Source: Guadua angustifolia (lineage: Eukaryota > Streptophyta > Magnoliopsida > Poales > Poaceae). From it: a stretch of DNA of 64,000 nucleotides. The stretch covers positions 14,147,791 through 14,211,790 of the forward strand of contig CM070520.1 in assembly GCA_036346375.1 (NCBI GenBank), read 5' to 3'. A program made the translations under genes and the position numbers. Positions 45,401 through 55,796 of the stretch are shown here, in pieces; the first letter of the stretch is position 1; the number at the start of each line of letters is the position of its first letter. Below the pieces are notes generated by a model. The model had not been told where the DNA came from and did not search any database. It was given only the letters and a program-made list of their open reading frames with translations.

Positions 45401-47037
45401 GCGTGACAATTTGCAGTGCCATTGTCGTTGATTCACTTGCATTTTCGTACAATGACCACAATGGCCATGAGCACACTGCAGGTCCGTGGGGCAGTTTTGG
45501 TGGGAGCACTGACAAGGTGAGTGAATGTCTTCTTTCAGAAGGATAAGGCGAACAATCCCAGTTCCATTTTCTTGAAAATGGCAATGGAGAAATATGGTCC
45601 AGCTCAATTTAACAGTACAGAACCACTAAATAGATGAGGTTGAGAAATGTCCAGCTGCATTATATATCCTCATCAGGCATCAGAAATAACAGGGTAATCG
45701 AAACGCCAAATTCCATATTACATCATCGAGTAGTCACCAGCCAACAAAATACATTTCCCAACAACATCAGCATGTCTTCAGCATTCGTCAAACTTCCACA
45801 AATGTCAGTAATCATGAGCACCGATGTAACCCTGGTCAGTGCAAAAAATGGAATGAATTGATCCATCTTTAGCAATCCAGGCACCCGGATTAGCAATCTT
45901 CAGCGCCTTAGCAGTTGTTTGTTTTCACTCTTCAAAGACAAGCATGAAGCATGCATGGGTGTTTTTCCTGTTTCTTCTGTTGATATATCCACGTTGCCCA
46001 TTAATTATCTGTTTGCACAAACAGCCAACATGATAATCGTTTTCCTTTTCTTGCAGATTCAGCTTGGCACTTCGGAGTTCCTGACAGGGGTTTATGGAAC
46101 AACCGGTCCATTTGCCCATGCATCGGCTGATGTTGTAACATCACTTACTTTGGTCACTAATGCACGTAGCTATGGACCTTTTGGAAAAGGCGGAGGAACT
46201 CCTTTCCAGATTCCAATGTGGAGCAATGGCAGCATTGTTGGTTTCTTTGGCCGTGCAGAGTCATACGTTAATGCGATTGGTGTGTATGTGAACCCTGAGC
46301 AGGAAGCACTGGAACAAGAGGTACTGCATAAATATGACTGCTAGTTCATTTTAAATAACATTTCTTTCCTTTTCATTTTTTCCTTCTGTAATTTTTTTTT
46401 TTTTGCTTGGCTGGTTTGCTCTCGCGAGGCTGAACTTACCAAGATTGGGCCATGGGGTGGAAACGGAGGGAATGCTTGGGACATCAACATCGATGTGGAA
46501 CCCCACCGTCTGGAAAGCGTCACAATCAGCTGGGGCGCCATCATCAATTCACTCGCATTTACATACACAGAATTTAATGGGACGGAGCACACTATAGGTC
46601 CATGGGGCAGTCCTGGTGGGAATGCTTACACGGTGAGTGCATGACGAAGCTCAGAAACAGAATTTCACTCTCAGAAAAGAAAAACAACCATGCATTGTTT
46701 TTTCCCTGTTTCTTCTGTTACTTTATGTTTCTGATTACTTATCTCCCTGCAAAAATATCTAGCTTGGTAATCATTTCCCTTTTTCTTGCAGATTCGGCTC
46801 GAACCTTTGGAGTTTCTGCAGGGAGTTTCTGGAACAGTCGGTCCATTTGGCACATTACCCAACGTTATAACATCGCTTACATTTGCCACAAATCATGGCC
46901 GTGGCTATGGACCTTTTGGACGAGGAGGAGGAACTCCGTTCAGCGCTCCCGCGGAGCGTGACGGCCGCATTGTTGGCTTCTTTGGGCGTGCCGGGTCATG
47001 TCTTGACGCATTTGGGGTCTACATTCGCCCACGCTGA
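39497..47037 (+). CDS. CC-NB-ARC-LRR receptor fused to three jacalin lectin domains
   Basis: Predicted intracellular immune receptor, 1421 residues. Exons: 39497-40305, 40577-42629, 44586-44798, 44950-45228, 45319-45516, 46057-46320, 46429-46632, 46792-47037. All introns are GT-AG and the frame is kept throughout. Residues 5-135 form an Rx-type coiled-coil domain. The NB-ARC has P-loop GPGGMGKTT (196-204), kinase-2 IIIDDIW (273-279), RNBS-B GSKIIMTTR (297-305), GLPL (365-368), RNBS-D CLVYLSIFPEG (420-430) and an MHD variant VHD (489-491). Leucine-rich repeats span about 540-915, and an acid/Lys-rich linker ends at 954. Jacalin domains occupy 955-1118, 1119-1272 and 1273-1421. The first intron splits kinase-2 from the P-loop part. 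All nucleotide-binding motifs look intact, so it may be functional. Lectin ligand and pathogen are unknown. The lectin part could act as an integrated sensor domain (inference). Confidence 0.88.
42735..43022. mobile_element. Foldback MITE in intron 2
   Basis: This 288-bp sequence is almost entirely one inverted repeat. CCAACTAACAAAAGTCATG at the left pairs with CATGACTTTTGTTAGTTGG at the right, and complementarity continues to the centre near 42880 (GTTTAAATAGTTTAAAC). It has no ORF. In RNA it would fold into a single hairpin. The family and target duplication were not identified. Confidence 0.8.
43411..43790. repeat. Degenerate ~120-bp tandem repeat in intron 2
   Basis: Three copies begin with GTTCACTTAAT near 43411, 43496 and 43619. 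They contain CTTTGTCCCCTCAA and TCTTCTAGAACTG or close variants. The first copy lacks the AGAACGCTTTTGCAAA stretch. No coding role is seen. Confidence 0.65.
44586..47037 (+). other. Three-domain jacalin module (exons 3-8)
   Basis: Each lectin domain is coded by two exons with phase-0 introns at the same place, so the module grew by duplicating a two-exon unit. Each first exon starts with an AKIGPWGG-type strand and ends after the HTAGPWGG-type repeat. Each second exon starts I-GPSEFL and ends near GFFGRAG...D..GVYV. The GxxxD sugar-binding loop is kept in domain 1 (GWYID) and domain 3 (GSCLD). In domain 2 it reads ESYVN, so that site is probably dead. Domain 2 exon 46057-46320 and the domain 3 exons are nearly identical to the relic at 29310-30276. 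Confidence 0.88.
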
Positions 47038-47430
47038 ATGTAGCTTGTTCTACGCTGTTTTGGCTTCTTCACGCAAGTCTTTGTTTGCCTACATTCACTG
47101 ACGCTGAATGTAGATTTGTCTGACTACTGAGAACTGGATGCTCAACTCTGCTTCTGGTGATATATTGAGAGCTCGGATTGGTCACTGACCACGCTGCTTT
47201 CGTGTTTTAGTTTCTGGTCCTTTTTCCTTTATACTTCTCATGTATTGTTCTCGTGAGCTGCTGATGACGATATATTTCGAACGGGCAGCAACAATGGGGT
47301 GAGTACTTAGTGCCAGTTTGGAATATGTGGATGGAAAAACATAGGGATGCAAGTGATTGAACTGCAAATTTGGGGGAATTGTAGAAAAGGCCGTCAGGAA
47401 ATGGAATAAGAAATAAACGGCAAACTGTAG
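47038..47430 (+). other. 3' UTR and flank of NLR-jacalin gene
   Basis: It follows the TGA at 47035-47037. The ACATTCGCCCACGCTGAATGTAG end of the coding region is echoed at about 47090-47112. No clear AATAAA is close by; AATAAGAAATAAA lies near 47405. The sequence matches the flank of the relic at 30277-30483 and 37596-37920. A retroelement end follows. Confidence 0.6.
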
Positions 47431-48277
47431 TGTTCGCACGAACACGTCACCGTGTGCCTTCGAGAGCGAGCGCGATGCGCAGGACACGCTGTCGAAGGAG
47501 GCCGGCCGAGGAGCGCGATCCGCAAGACACCTCGGCAGCGCACTTTGGACCCGAAGACGCCGTGCTCCCGGGAAGACCCCGGCAGGGAGACGACGCAATG
47601 GGCTGCTTCAGATGGCCTGACAAATCTAGAACTTGCAAACCATCCAGAAAGCGAAGAACAATTGAGGAGAATAAAATTTTGAAGAATAAAAGATGTAGTA
47701 GATTGATTATGTCTGTATGTATGTTACAATCGGCTGTTACCCTTGACAATATATAAGGGCTGAATTTCCGTGGAAACATATGCCGCTAATTCGTGTTACA
47801 AACTGACTTGTCTTCCTAATCGTATACAGCCCGTATGAATTTACCAAACTCACAACTGATTCGGCCAATCAACAAGATTAGTACTATCTTGACTTTCCAG
47901 ACTAACAACATGTGCGTATGTCTTGCCTCTCCAGACCTTCCATATCTGAATTTGATCCGTGAGCAATATATATATCTTCTTCTCCTGCATGCAAATCTCT
48001 TCTCTCAACTTTCCTTTAAATTCTTCACGTGAGCCTCAATTAGCGTATCCTCCTGTGCCATCTCCATATTTGCATGCTCCTTGCACATACATATGCCGAA
48101 ACTATTAATTCTTGCTTCACATTTTAAAATTCTTTTTTAACGCAGACCAACCAATTCGGCAAAATTAAACACTAATCACTGCTTCAACAGCCGAATTAAC
48201 TGCTAAACACTCATAACAATACCAAACATCCTCTCGAGTTTAAATTACTCTAAAGGTGCTGATTTTAGGTGCTAACA
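47431..48277 (-). mobile_element. Solo LTR, 847 bp
   Basis: TGTTCGCACG...GCTAACA with perfect TGTAG duplications (47426-47430, 48278-48282). The paralogous flank at 37910-37920 shows the empty site (AAACTGTAGCTCAAAGGCG). On the minus strand it starts TGTTAGCACC and has a TATATATTG near 47746, so that orientation is likely. Its GC-rich frames (47430-47760) are not genes. Probably Copia-derived. Confidence 0.88.
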
Positions 48278-48990
48278 TGTAGCGCAAAAGCGTATCCTGA
48301 AAGAAGGAAAAAAGAGCAAATTTAAGGACTTGCGCAGTATGTTAAGGTTTATATTCTGAGGTTCGGAAAACGGAAATATGAAATATCTTTGAGAAGTTGA
48401 ACATCAACTCTACAATATGATCTCACCCTCTCTTACAGAGTTGGTTCTTTTTTTCCCCATGTTTCCTGTAACGGTCCCTTGGCCGTTGATGATGAAATTG
48501 CCAAGAATATCTCACCTTTCGAATTGGGTAAATATCATGTGGCTATGTTGGTGAGGTTTGTTGTGACGTGAGATGAATTCATAGACAGAGGAAGGCTTGA
48601 GGAGGAAGAAGAAACAAAAGAAAGGGAAATTTTATTTAATATCACTAGTGAATGCCCATGTATTGCTATAGAACTTTTGCATGTCAAGTTACTATTGGCC
48701 GGCTTAGCATATACCACACTATTGATCTTGTATTGTGCCTCCACCACTATGCTTGGCCTATTTTGTGCCCACAACTTTGTCACCACACTTGGCCAAGTTC
48801 CCTACAACACAAGCTGTACCGTAACCTTAGCTGTTGTCACCTTTTATAAGTAAAAATCAAATATAAATTTGAGGCATGTAGAATTGGTAGAGTCGAGCAA
48901 GGAAGCTACGGATAGAGTGAGGAAGACCCAAATGTCACTACGTAATTCTTATGTGAGGGGAGAGAAGAAGAGAGGCAGATGAACCACCAT
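48278..48990. repeat. 3' flank, third copy of the 0.54-kb repeat
   Basis: It continues the gene's flank after the solo LTR and matches 37912-38578 and 38579-39110 (GTATCCTGAAA, GAGAAGTTGAA, TAACGGTCCCTT, TTTTATTTAAT). It is more diverged than the two upstream copies are from each other. No gene seen. Confidence 0.75.
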
Positions 48991-48999
48991 CATTGTTAG

Positions 49000-49500
49000 T
49001 CTAGACAGAAAAATAGTGCTCATGAAGAAAACTTTTCGATATTTGGGATCAATATTACAGAGTGACAATAAGATTGATGAAGATGTAAGCTACAAGATAT
49101 AAAAGAGGTGGGTGAAATGACACCAAGCATCTTATGTTCTATATAATAGAAAAATCCCTTAAAATTAAATGGTAAGTTATATAGGACGATCAAACCTGTG
49201 ATATTATATGGAGCGGAATGTTGGGGGATAAAAAGACAACATGTACAGAAGATAAGTATAACAGATCTGCGGTAATACAAGACGAGATCAAATCCATAAT
49301 GATGATACATGATAGGTTTGGGGTGGCATCAATTGGAGAAAGTATTGTCCAACATCATCTCAGATGGTTTGAACTTCTTCAACGAGGTCTCCTGAGCCAC
49401 CAGTGTGTAGTGCAATTTTAAGTTATCTCGAAAATATAAAAAGATATAGAGGTCGACTTGGATTGATATGAAAAGAAGTAATTAAAAAGACTTAAGAGAT
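49000..49500 (+). pseudogene. LINE (non-LTR) reverse transcriptase C-terminal fragment
   Basis: Reading through stops and a shift gives the conserved tail of plant L1-type ORF2: FRYLGSILQSD (49035-49070), a KRWVK / QASYVLYN stretch, KLNGKLYRTIKPVILYGAECW (49160-49220), and RFGVASIGESIVQHHLRWF (49313-49375). Several stops are present and the 5' part is missing, as usual for LINEs. No poly-A tail or duplication was found. Confidence 0.75.
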
Positions 49501-50231
49501 TAGAATGTATCTAAAGGGTTGCTGTTGGATATTGGTTGCCGCAACAATTTGTCCGACGGTTTGTGCAGCGCACAGCCACATGACCCGTCTAGTCCATGAA
49601 TGCAGCTTACTACTCGTTACAACACAACTCCAACCTATGCTACCCCACTTGTCACTCTCATCTTGGTTAGGACTATTGTCAGCTGCTCCTTGATTGATTT
49701 TGGTTACAGCAGAGTGAACTCTTCTCGCAGCTTCATCACTTCTTCTGTTGCCTTCCTGTTGTACAGCATCTCCATGGTTGCATATGTGCTAGGTTGTTAC
49801 CGAGTCGGTTCTTCTTCTTTCCCATCGTTTCCATGGCTGCCTGCGACGCCGGTTGGCGCTCGCGCCTCGCGGCGGCGGAAGTCGGGAGCCGCCGGTTGGC
49901 ACTCGCGGCGGTAGATATGGCGGCGGCGGCGGCAGTCGATGAGGCGACGGAGGGCTTGCCGCTCCCTACCGCTCTCCTCCGGTCACCTCTCCACCGCGGT
50001 TGCCTCGTCCTCGTCCTCCTCCTCCCACTGCCTCCCCATCATCTCCCTCGATGCATCCTCTCGCCGGCACCCTGGTGGCCCAGCTCCGATCCTCCTCGGT
50101 CCTCGTCCGCCCCTCCTCCGCCCACCGCGTCGCCCCCGCTGCTGCCGTCCATTACCTTCTCCATCGTGGCGGCATCCGCCTCGACGGCGTCGTGGAGTCA
50201 CGGAGAGGAGGTGGGGGCAGAGCGGGCGGGG
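49501..50231 (+). other. Unclassified sequence, GC-rich right half
   Basis: Positions 49830-50230 are GC-rich with open frames in several registers (for example the plus-strand frame 49794-50300). They are Ala, Pro, Ser and Arg rich and show no known domain. It adjoins a jacalin intron relic, so it may be a foreign exon or insertion at that point. I do not call a gene. Confidence 0.3.
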
Positions 50232-50811
50232 CGCATCACCAACACTTCATACGGTGAGCGAGTGCATCTTAAAATGCTAAAGTTTTTTCACTCTTCATAG
50301 ACAAGCATCCGTGGGTGCTTTTTGCCCCTGTTTCTTCTGCTGTTCATTAATTACCTCCTCTTACAAATGGCTAGCTCGATAATTCTTTTCTCCTCTTGCA
50401 GATTCAACTTGGTCCCTCGGAGGTTCTGACGGGAGTTTCGGGAACAATCGATCCATTTTTCACATTACCCAATGTTATAACTTCGCCTACCTTTGTCACC
50501 AATGCTCGTAGCTAAGATGGACCATTAGTATACAAGTTGCACAAATCTTAAGCAAGCTAATAGAGTCGCCAATGCTCGTAGCTACGATGGACGTTTTGGT
50601 CATACTTCAAATACAAATTGTATAAATCTTGAAGTAAACGAATGGTATCACCAATGCTCGTAGCTACGATGAACGTTTTGGTCATACTTTAAATACAAGT
50701 TGTATAAATCTTGAAGGTAAACGAATGATATCACTAATGCTTGTAGCTACGATGGACGTTTTGGTCAGGGAGGAGGAACTCTGTTCGGCATTTCAATGCA
50801 GAGGAATGGCA
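50232..50811 (+). pseudogene. Third jacalin relic
   Basis: A donor-like TACG/GTGAG (about 50253) is followed by an intron matching the one before exon 46057 (TTTTTTCACTCTTCATAGACAAGC). The acceptor CTCTTGCAG/ATTCAACTTGG is at 50401. The exon reads IQLGPSEVLTGVSGTID, then stops in frame at the ARS codons (50513). After a minisatellite of four units the exon text resumes (GQGGGTLFGISMQRNGT) and ends at 50811, where an LTR fragment starts. It is non-functional. Confidence 0.75.
50499..50770 (+). repeat. Minisatellite grown from a jacalin exon
   Basis: Four units start CCAATGCTCGTAGCTA or a variant at 50499, 50569, 50651 and 50734, with periods of 70, 82 and 83 bp. The first 36 bp of each unit are jacalin codons (TNARSY-GPFG region). 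The remaining ~46 bp (CATACTTCAAATACAA...TAAACGAATG) are not found in the intact exon. Confidence 0.8.
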
Positions 50812-51176
50812 CCACAGCATTTTCTTAATGCAACAACTATTCGGCATGGATGAGATTTTGAGCTATGTGATCTTTAAGCGAATTTTAAGCTACTAGACAT
50901 CAATCCCTCTTAAAAGTACGGCACTTATTTCTAGCAATTCGATCTTTCCTCCAAACTCCGAGATCGGTAAAAAGCTAGGAAAAGGTCCTTAAATTGTATA
51001 CCTTGTCTTTGAACTTGAATCATTGATAGACATTTTTGGTTCCATGCTTCCATCTTTTCAATGTAGTAAGGATGATCAATAGTTTTCTCATACACTCAAA
51101 AGAATATGTTAGTCCTTTAAACTTGATTGTCATTAATTACCAAAACTCAAATTAAATTAGGGGACTAGATGCTTCA
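50812..51176 (-). repeat. SIRE-like LTR fragment
   Basis: About 360 bp match the right end of the solo LTR at 2240-3810 (from AATGCAACAA near 3465 on). It ends with a good LTR terminus (minus strand TGAAGCATCTAGTCCCCTAA). The rest of the LTR is missing. Confidence 0.7.
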
Positions 51177-51249
51177 GTCTTCCTTTTTTAATAATTGATG
51201 ATAACCTCAACAAAGATAATGGAATGAAATTTGATTTTGAGTATACATC

Positions 51250-51721
51250 TGTCGACGTTTGTTACCGACAATAATGAAAAGGGGGCTAGGTGCTGGATCC
51301 AAACTCAATGGTAGCACAAGACACAGGGATTATACAGGTTCGAGCTCTCGCGGTGGAGATAATACCCTAGTCCTGTGCTCTGGGATTATGATTGGCCGTC
51401 TTATTTTCTGATGATGTTGTCTATCTACGGTGCCCCGTCCCCTCCCTTTATATAGCAGAGAAGGGCGGTTACAATATGGAATCCCACTCGGATACGAGAT
51501 GGAGATTGTGCCTTCATATTTATCCCGAGTCCGTATTGGCTTGGGTTATAATTATCCCTTGCCCCATACGACTCGGTTTCCCTAACTAGGACTTGTCTTG
51601 AGTCTTCATGCCTTGTCCAACCCAGGCTGTCTTCGACCTCATGCAGTCGGCCTGGGCCAGCTTCACCAGGTTGGGCTTAGCAGGCCTGCTTCGTGGGCCC
51701 CCGGGGTATACACATCCCACA
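51250..51721 (-). mobile_element. Solo LTR, 472 bp
   Basis: TGTCGACGTT...CATCCCACA is flanked by ACATC on both sides (51245-51249, 51722-51726). A TATATAAAGG on the minus strand (51447-51454) suggests minus orientation. It has no coding content and the family was not identified. Confidence 0.8.
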
Positions 51722-51726
51722 ACATC

Positions 51727-52243
51727 AATTCAATTCAAGTTGTATATCTAGAATTTCACTTTTAATAGCATTTCACTTCTTTGAAAAGAAAGTGTTTGAT
51801 ATTTGAATTGAAATGCTAGCAAAGTGAAAATTTATAGTTAAAGCTCCACCTAGAGGTGTGTATAGAGATATTGAGATAAAATCATGCACACTTGTGGATT
51901 TTTGAAAATTTTGGCTAGAGTTTCCTCTATATATTTGATCCAAGGAAGCATAACAATATATAGAATATGAGTAACAAACAAGGTAATTGTGCATGCTCAA
52001 CGTTTAAAAGGGCATATGTAAGATTCAATAACTAAATGACATACTTCAGAACCATTACAAACATCCACATAAGCACCATAAGATCCACAATAGATAGAAG
52101 GTTCAAATTTCATAAAACACACACATAAGAGGTTCAAAAGCTTACAAGATAGCACAAACAAAGACAACTTATCCTCTAGAGTATATAAAATATAAACACT
52201 ATTATTACTACTCCTCTTCATCCCATCTTCATTCTCCCCCTTT
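51727..52243 (-). other. 3' end of a SIRE-like element with polypurine tract
   Basis: On the minus strand AAAGGGGGAGAA (about 52231-52243) is a polypurine tract placed just after the ORF fragment at 52244-52837. The sequence beyond it should be LTR or 3' leader, but I find no partner LTR. No gene is supported. Confidence 0.4.
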
Positions 52244-52837
52244 GGCATTAAGTATAAAAACAATAAGGAGCCTTCAAGAGAGCACCTAGGAGGAGGGAGG
52301 AGCACGTGAGCCACACCCAAAACAATGATGACATGTGACAGGGGCTTGCTCACTACGAAGTTGAGCCATAGAAGCATTGAGAGCATCCGCACACTCCTGA
52401 GCCTCCTCAACCATAGCACGAGTCTGAACTTGATAAGAGTGCACTTGGTCAAATCTATCCATGATGTTGGAGCGGTGGCTTGCAAGATTTGCTAGGATAG
52501 CATCTTGCGGCAACTCATGGACATGCTCAGGCTCATGTTCTTCCTCTTGCTGATGCTGATGTGCCATATGGTGAAGGACTTGAGGAGAAGCCTCACGGGG
52601 CTTGTATGGCTTGTGAACCGTCCCAAGAGGCCCATTGTAGCCAGTCTTTCTTTGTATTAAAGCCATGGTGTATAGAGCGAAGTAAATGATCTTTGCACGA
52701 TCACGTGCAGAATAGGCCATCTCCGTTATGATGATGTCCACTACATCAAACTTTTGATGCCCCATAATCTTGCTAATTTTGTTCAATGCATAGCCACAAA
52801 TATCATCAAATTTACCACTCTTTGGATGAATAGTTGA
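52244..52837 (-). pseudogene. Retroelement accessory ORF, C-terminal fragment
   Basis: The minus-strand frame reads GKFDDICGYALNKI, FDVVDIIITEMAYSARDRA and IYFALYTMALIQR, then a His/Glu-rich stretch and EECADALNASMAQLRSEQ, likely a coiled coil. The pattern F-DV-D-I--E followed by a hydrophobic stretch and a low-complexity linker resembles the extra ORF of element E (55797-57350). It also lies just before a polypurine tract, the place of that ORF in SIRE-like elements. The 5' part is lost at the LTR junction at 52838. The link to E is by eye only. Confidence 0.5.
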
Positions 52838-53297
52838 AAGTTCAAGCTCCATTAATTTGGTTTTGGTGTTAATGACAAATCTAATATTGAGACTAACTCT
52901 TTTGATAATTATAATATTGATTAGTCTCAATTGTTAATTAATGACAAATTCTTTTATGAAACTAACTCTTTTTTTAGCTTAACTCTTATTAGTCTCTTTT
53001 GGATGAAAAGGATGGAAATATCAAAGTCTCATCTCATTAAAAATGGAAAACCCAAGGTATGCACTCGTATTCATTTTATGATATATTAATGCATTTTTTG
53101 GATTCAAGATTAAAGGATGAACTTTACCATTATTTAAACCTCAAGATGAGCATTAATGTTTCAATTCTATATATACATGAATGCACATATCTAGGGGGAG
53201 TTCGCAATTTAACTTAATGTTTCAATAGTATTGATCCATGTCCTCTTACCAAACAACATATAAGATCAAGACTTTGAAACAATCCTTTGAGTATATG
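52838..53297 (+). repeat. LTR fragment in plus orientation
   Basis: TGAAAGTTCAAGCTCC...TTTTGGTGTTAATGACAAATC matches, in reverse, the right end of LTR G (26240-26304). It covers about 460 bp of a U3 region and ends where the LTR of element E begins. It is the only SIRE-like LTR piece here on the plus strand. Confidence 0.6.
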
Positions 53298-55795
53298 TGA
53301 AAGGACCGAGATGTCACCTAGAGGGGGGGTGAATAGGCGATTTTAAAATTTAATTCGTAGTGGAAACAATCTCTTCGGATAGTCCAAAATTTCCTTCAGA
53401 CTTTCCGAGTGGTTCGGATAGTCTGAACAGTTTTGCGCACAAAAACCCTAAAAAGTAGATCTAAGCTATCTAGAGAGTATAACTAGCACCAAATGAAATT
53501 CAAGAGTTTAGAATACCTATAGTAGACAAGTACTCACCAAAACACTTCACAAAGTATCGCCACAACATGAATCCCTTGGATTTCAAGAAACCACAAAAGG
53601 GGAAAAGAGGGGATCCAAGAAACAAAACGAAATGCACAAGGATTTTTACCCGAAGTTCGGATCTTCAGATCCTTGAGGTGATCCTACGTCTCCATTGAGG
53701 CGGCACCAAACCGGGGTCTCTTTTAACCCTAATCCTCTAGGTGTTGCACCAAGCACTCACCTACTTCTTCTTTGAATCCTTTCCTTGCGGAGGTGGATTC
53801 GACCTTCATAAACTTCCGGCAGCTTCCCACACCAAGCTTGGGAGCTCACTGGCAACTCCTAGCAGTCTAGGAGCCCTCAACCTCCAAGAGCAATAGATTT
53901 GCCGAGAAATCCGCGAGAGAATGATTTTTGTGCTCAAGATGAATCAATGTCTCTATATCTCATAATATTTCTACTCACTCAACCTCCAAGATTCACAAAT
54001 CAAAAGATCAAGAGGAAGTGAGGGCTTAAGCTCAAGAGGTGAGGAATGGCAGTAAATGAGTGAAATAAATGCTCTTCTTACTGTTAGGTGGGAGTTTGGG
54101 GCTTTTATAGCCACTCAAAAACTAGCCGTTTTGAGTTGTGCCCGAGTCTGTTCGGATAGTCCGAACTTATGTTCGGATAGTCTGAACAAAGTGAGTTCCA
54201 GGCACCGAGCGACTCGGTTCGGATAGTCTGAACGCTTCGTGAAGGAGAACGCGTATGCTACACTAGCCGAAAACAAAATTTTCTACGCATTCAATCAGGA
54301 TACATGCGAGACAAAGATCATGGAGCATTACCCTTGGAGCACGTTAGCAGCGGAAGAAGAGTGGGTGAAGCCTCCCCGCGTGCTCCGAAGCACTGTACGT
54401 AGTCGAACGTACTCCCGACTGCTCGGCCGAGTGCTTGCGAGATCACCCGAGTGCTCGCCGAGTGGTCTCCGGACCGCCCGAGTGCTCGCCAAGTGATCGC
54501 TGAGTCCTGACGTCTCCTCGCTTGTGTGCGATGCAGAGTTGGAGAGGGTGAAACCGATCGCCGATCGGCACCGAGGACAGATGCAACGGCGCCTCTCGGA
54601 TCCACACGTCTAGGGGTGGACGCCGCGGCGCCGGCAGCTAGCACCACGCTGCGAAGGCTAGGGTTTCGGCGGGGTAGGGGTCGACGGCTAGGGTTTCGTG
54701 GTGGGGAGAACCTTATGGTACACACCCCACGCCTTTATATAGAGTGCACTAACGGGCCTTCTACGATAGAAGCCCACTAGGACTCACTAATGGATCTTCT
54801 CTGAGAGAAATCCATTAAGACGCCAGAGGATCCAAATCGTGTAAACCCACTAATGGATCCAATCCATCGACATGATCCAACCCGTTAAGTGTGTGACCCG
54901 TTAGGTTCATGCATAACGGCCATGGCCCTGAAACCTCTTTTCCGCACCATCGATAACAATGGTTCCTAGCAGGACATGTTGTCCCCGAATGCAGAATGAT
55001 CGTGTCGGTGAACCATGATATACTCATATACCAATCCTTTTGCCACGCGATACCGGTCAAGCTCAAGGCAAGATGCGTGCCATCCTTGTGATAGCTCGAC
55101 CCATTCACTCGTCAATGTAATGGATATAATTCGTGATTAACACTTTAATCACTTTGGCATGGCCATGCACTTTCCTTATCCATCCATACCGAGGGGCCCA
55201 GAGATATCTCTCCCGTTATCAAGGAGGAGCAAATTCCATCTTGATCTCTTATATCTCACGTCATGTTTCATGGCATACTCGTAAGCTACCTTTATAACTC
55301 TCCTGCTACGGAGAAGCGTTTGATAGCCCCGAAGTATACAATTACACATGCTGAGAATCAATAAGAATCTCAGGTCAAAGAATCGTATAGGTATACCACT
55401 CGAGACTACACCCTGATGGCACTTTTAAGATAACAATCTCATCAGTGTCTCGGAGCAGGTCTATCCAGCCCCATGTTCTCTAACATGTGCCCACATTATT
55501 GATTTGATATCTCCATATCTATGGTATGTGAAACATTACCATCAATCAATACATGTGCTGGTCAAATCACTATTGTCCCACATAATGATATGTGACCAGG
55601 GATCGTTTAGAATAATATCATATAATCAATGTGTTTCACAATTAAGTTATACTCAATAAACAAAGGAGTGACATTTATTCATGGAACTGAAAAGTACATG
55701 AACATAGACGTATGATACAATCATCTCACATGATTGCCTCTAGGGCATATCACTAACACTTCGGATACTCCGAGCGTTCGGATAATCCGAAAAAT
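53298..55795 (-). repeat. 3' LTR of element E, truncated and interrupted
   Basis: About 980 bp match the 5' LTR from its TGAAAGGACCGAG end. An Angela-like solo LTR (54240-55758) splits it. After the second piece (CTTCGGATACTCCG...TCTTCGGACAC, 55759-55795) the text passes straight into the end of the extra ORF. The outer U3 and the normal polypurine tract are therefore deleted. TATAAAA on the minus strand lies at 54103-54109 with CGGATAGTCCG at 54153-54163. Confidence 0.8.
54240..55758 (-). mobile_element. Angela/BARE-like solo LTR
   Basis: TGAAGGAGAACGCG...ATCACTAACA, 1519 bp, has perfect CTTCG duplications (54235-54239, 55759-55763). On the minus strand it starts TGTTAGTGATATGCCCTAGA, the start typical of Angela/BARE Copia LTRs in grasses. 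The empty site is seen in the other LTR of E near 63916. The short frames inside (for example 54318-54780) are LTR sequence, not genes. Confidence 0.88.
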
Positions 55796-55796
55796 C

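Noticed and set aside
49794..50300. 168-codon plus-strand open frame upstream of the third jacalin relic
   Set aside because: Low-complexity Ala/Pro/Ser composition, competing frames on both strands, and it runs across a jacalin intron relic. No support as a gene.
54239..54780. Frames in both directions at 54239-54780
   Set aside because: They lie wholly inside the Angela-like solo LTR bounded by CTTCG duplications and show no domain.
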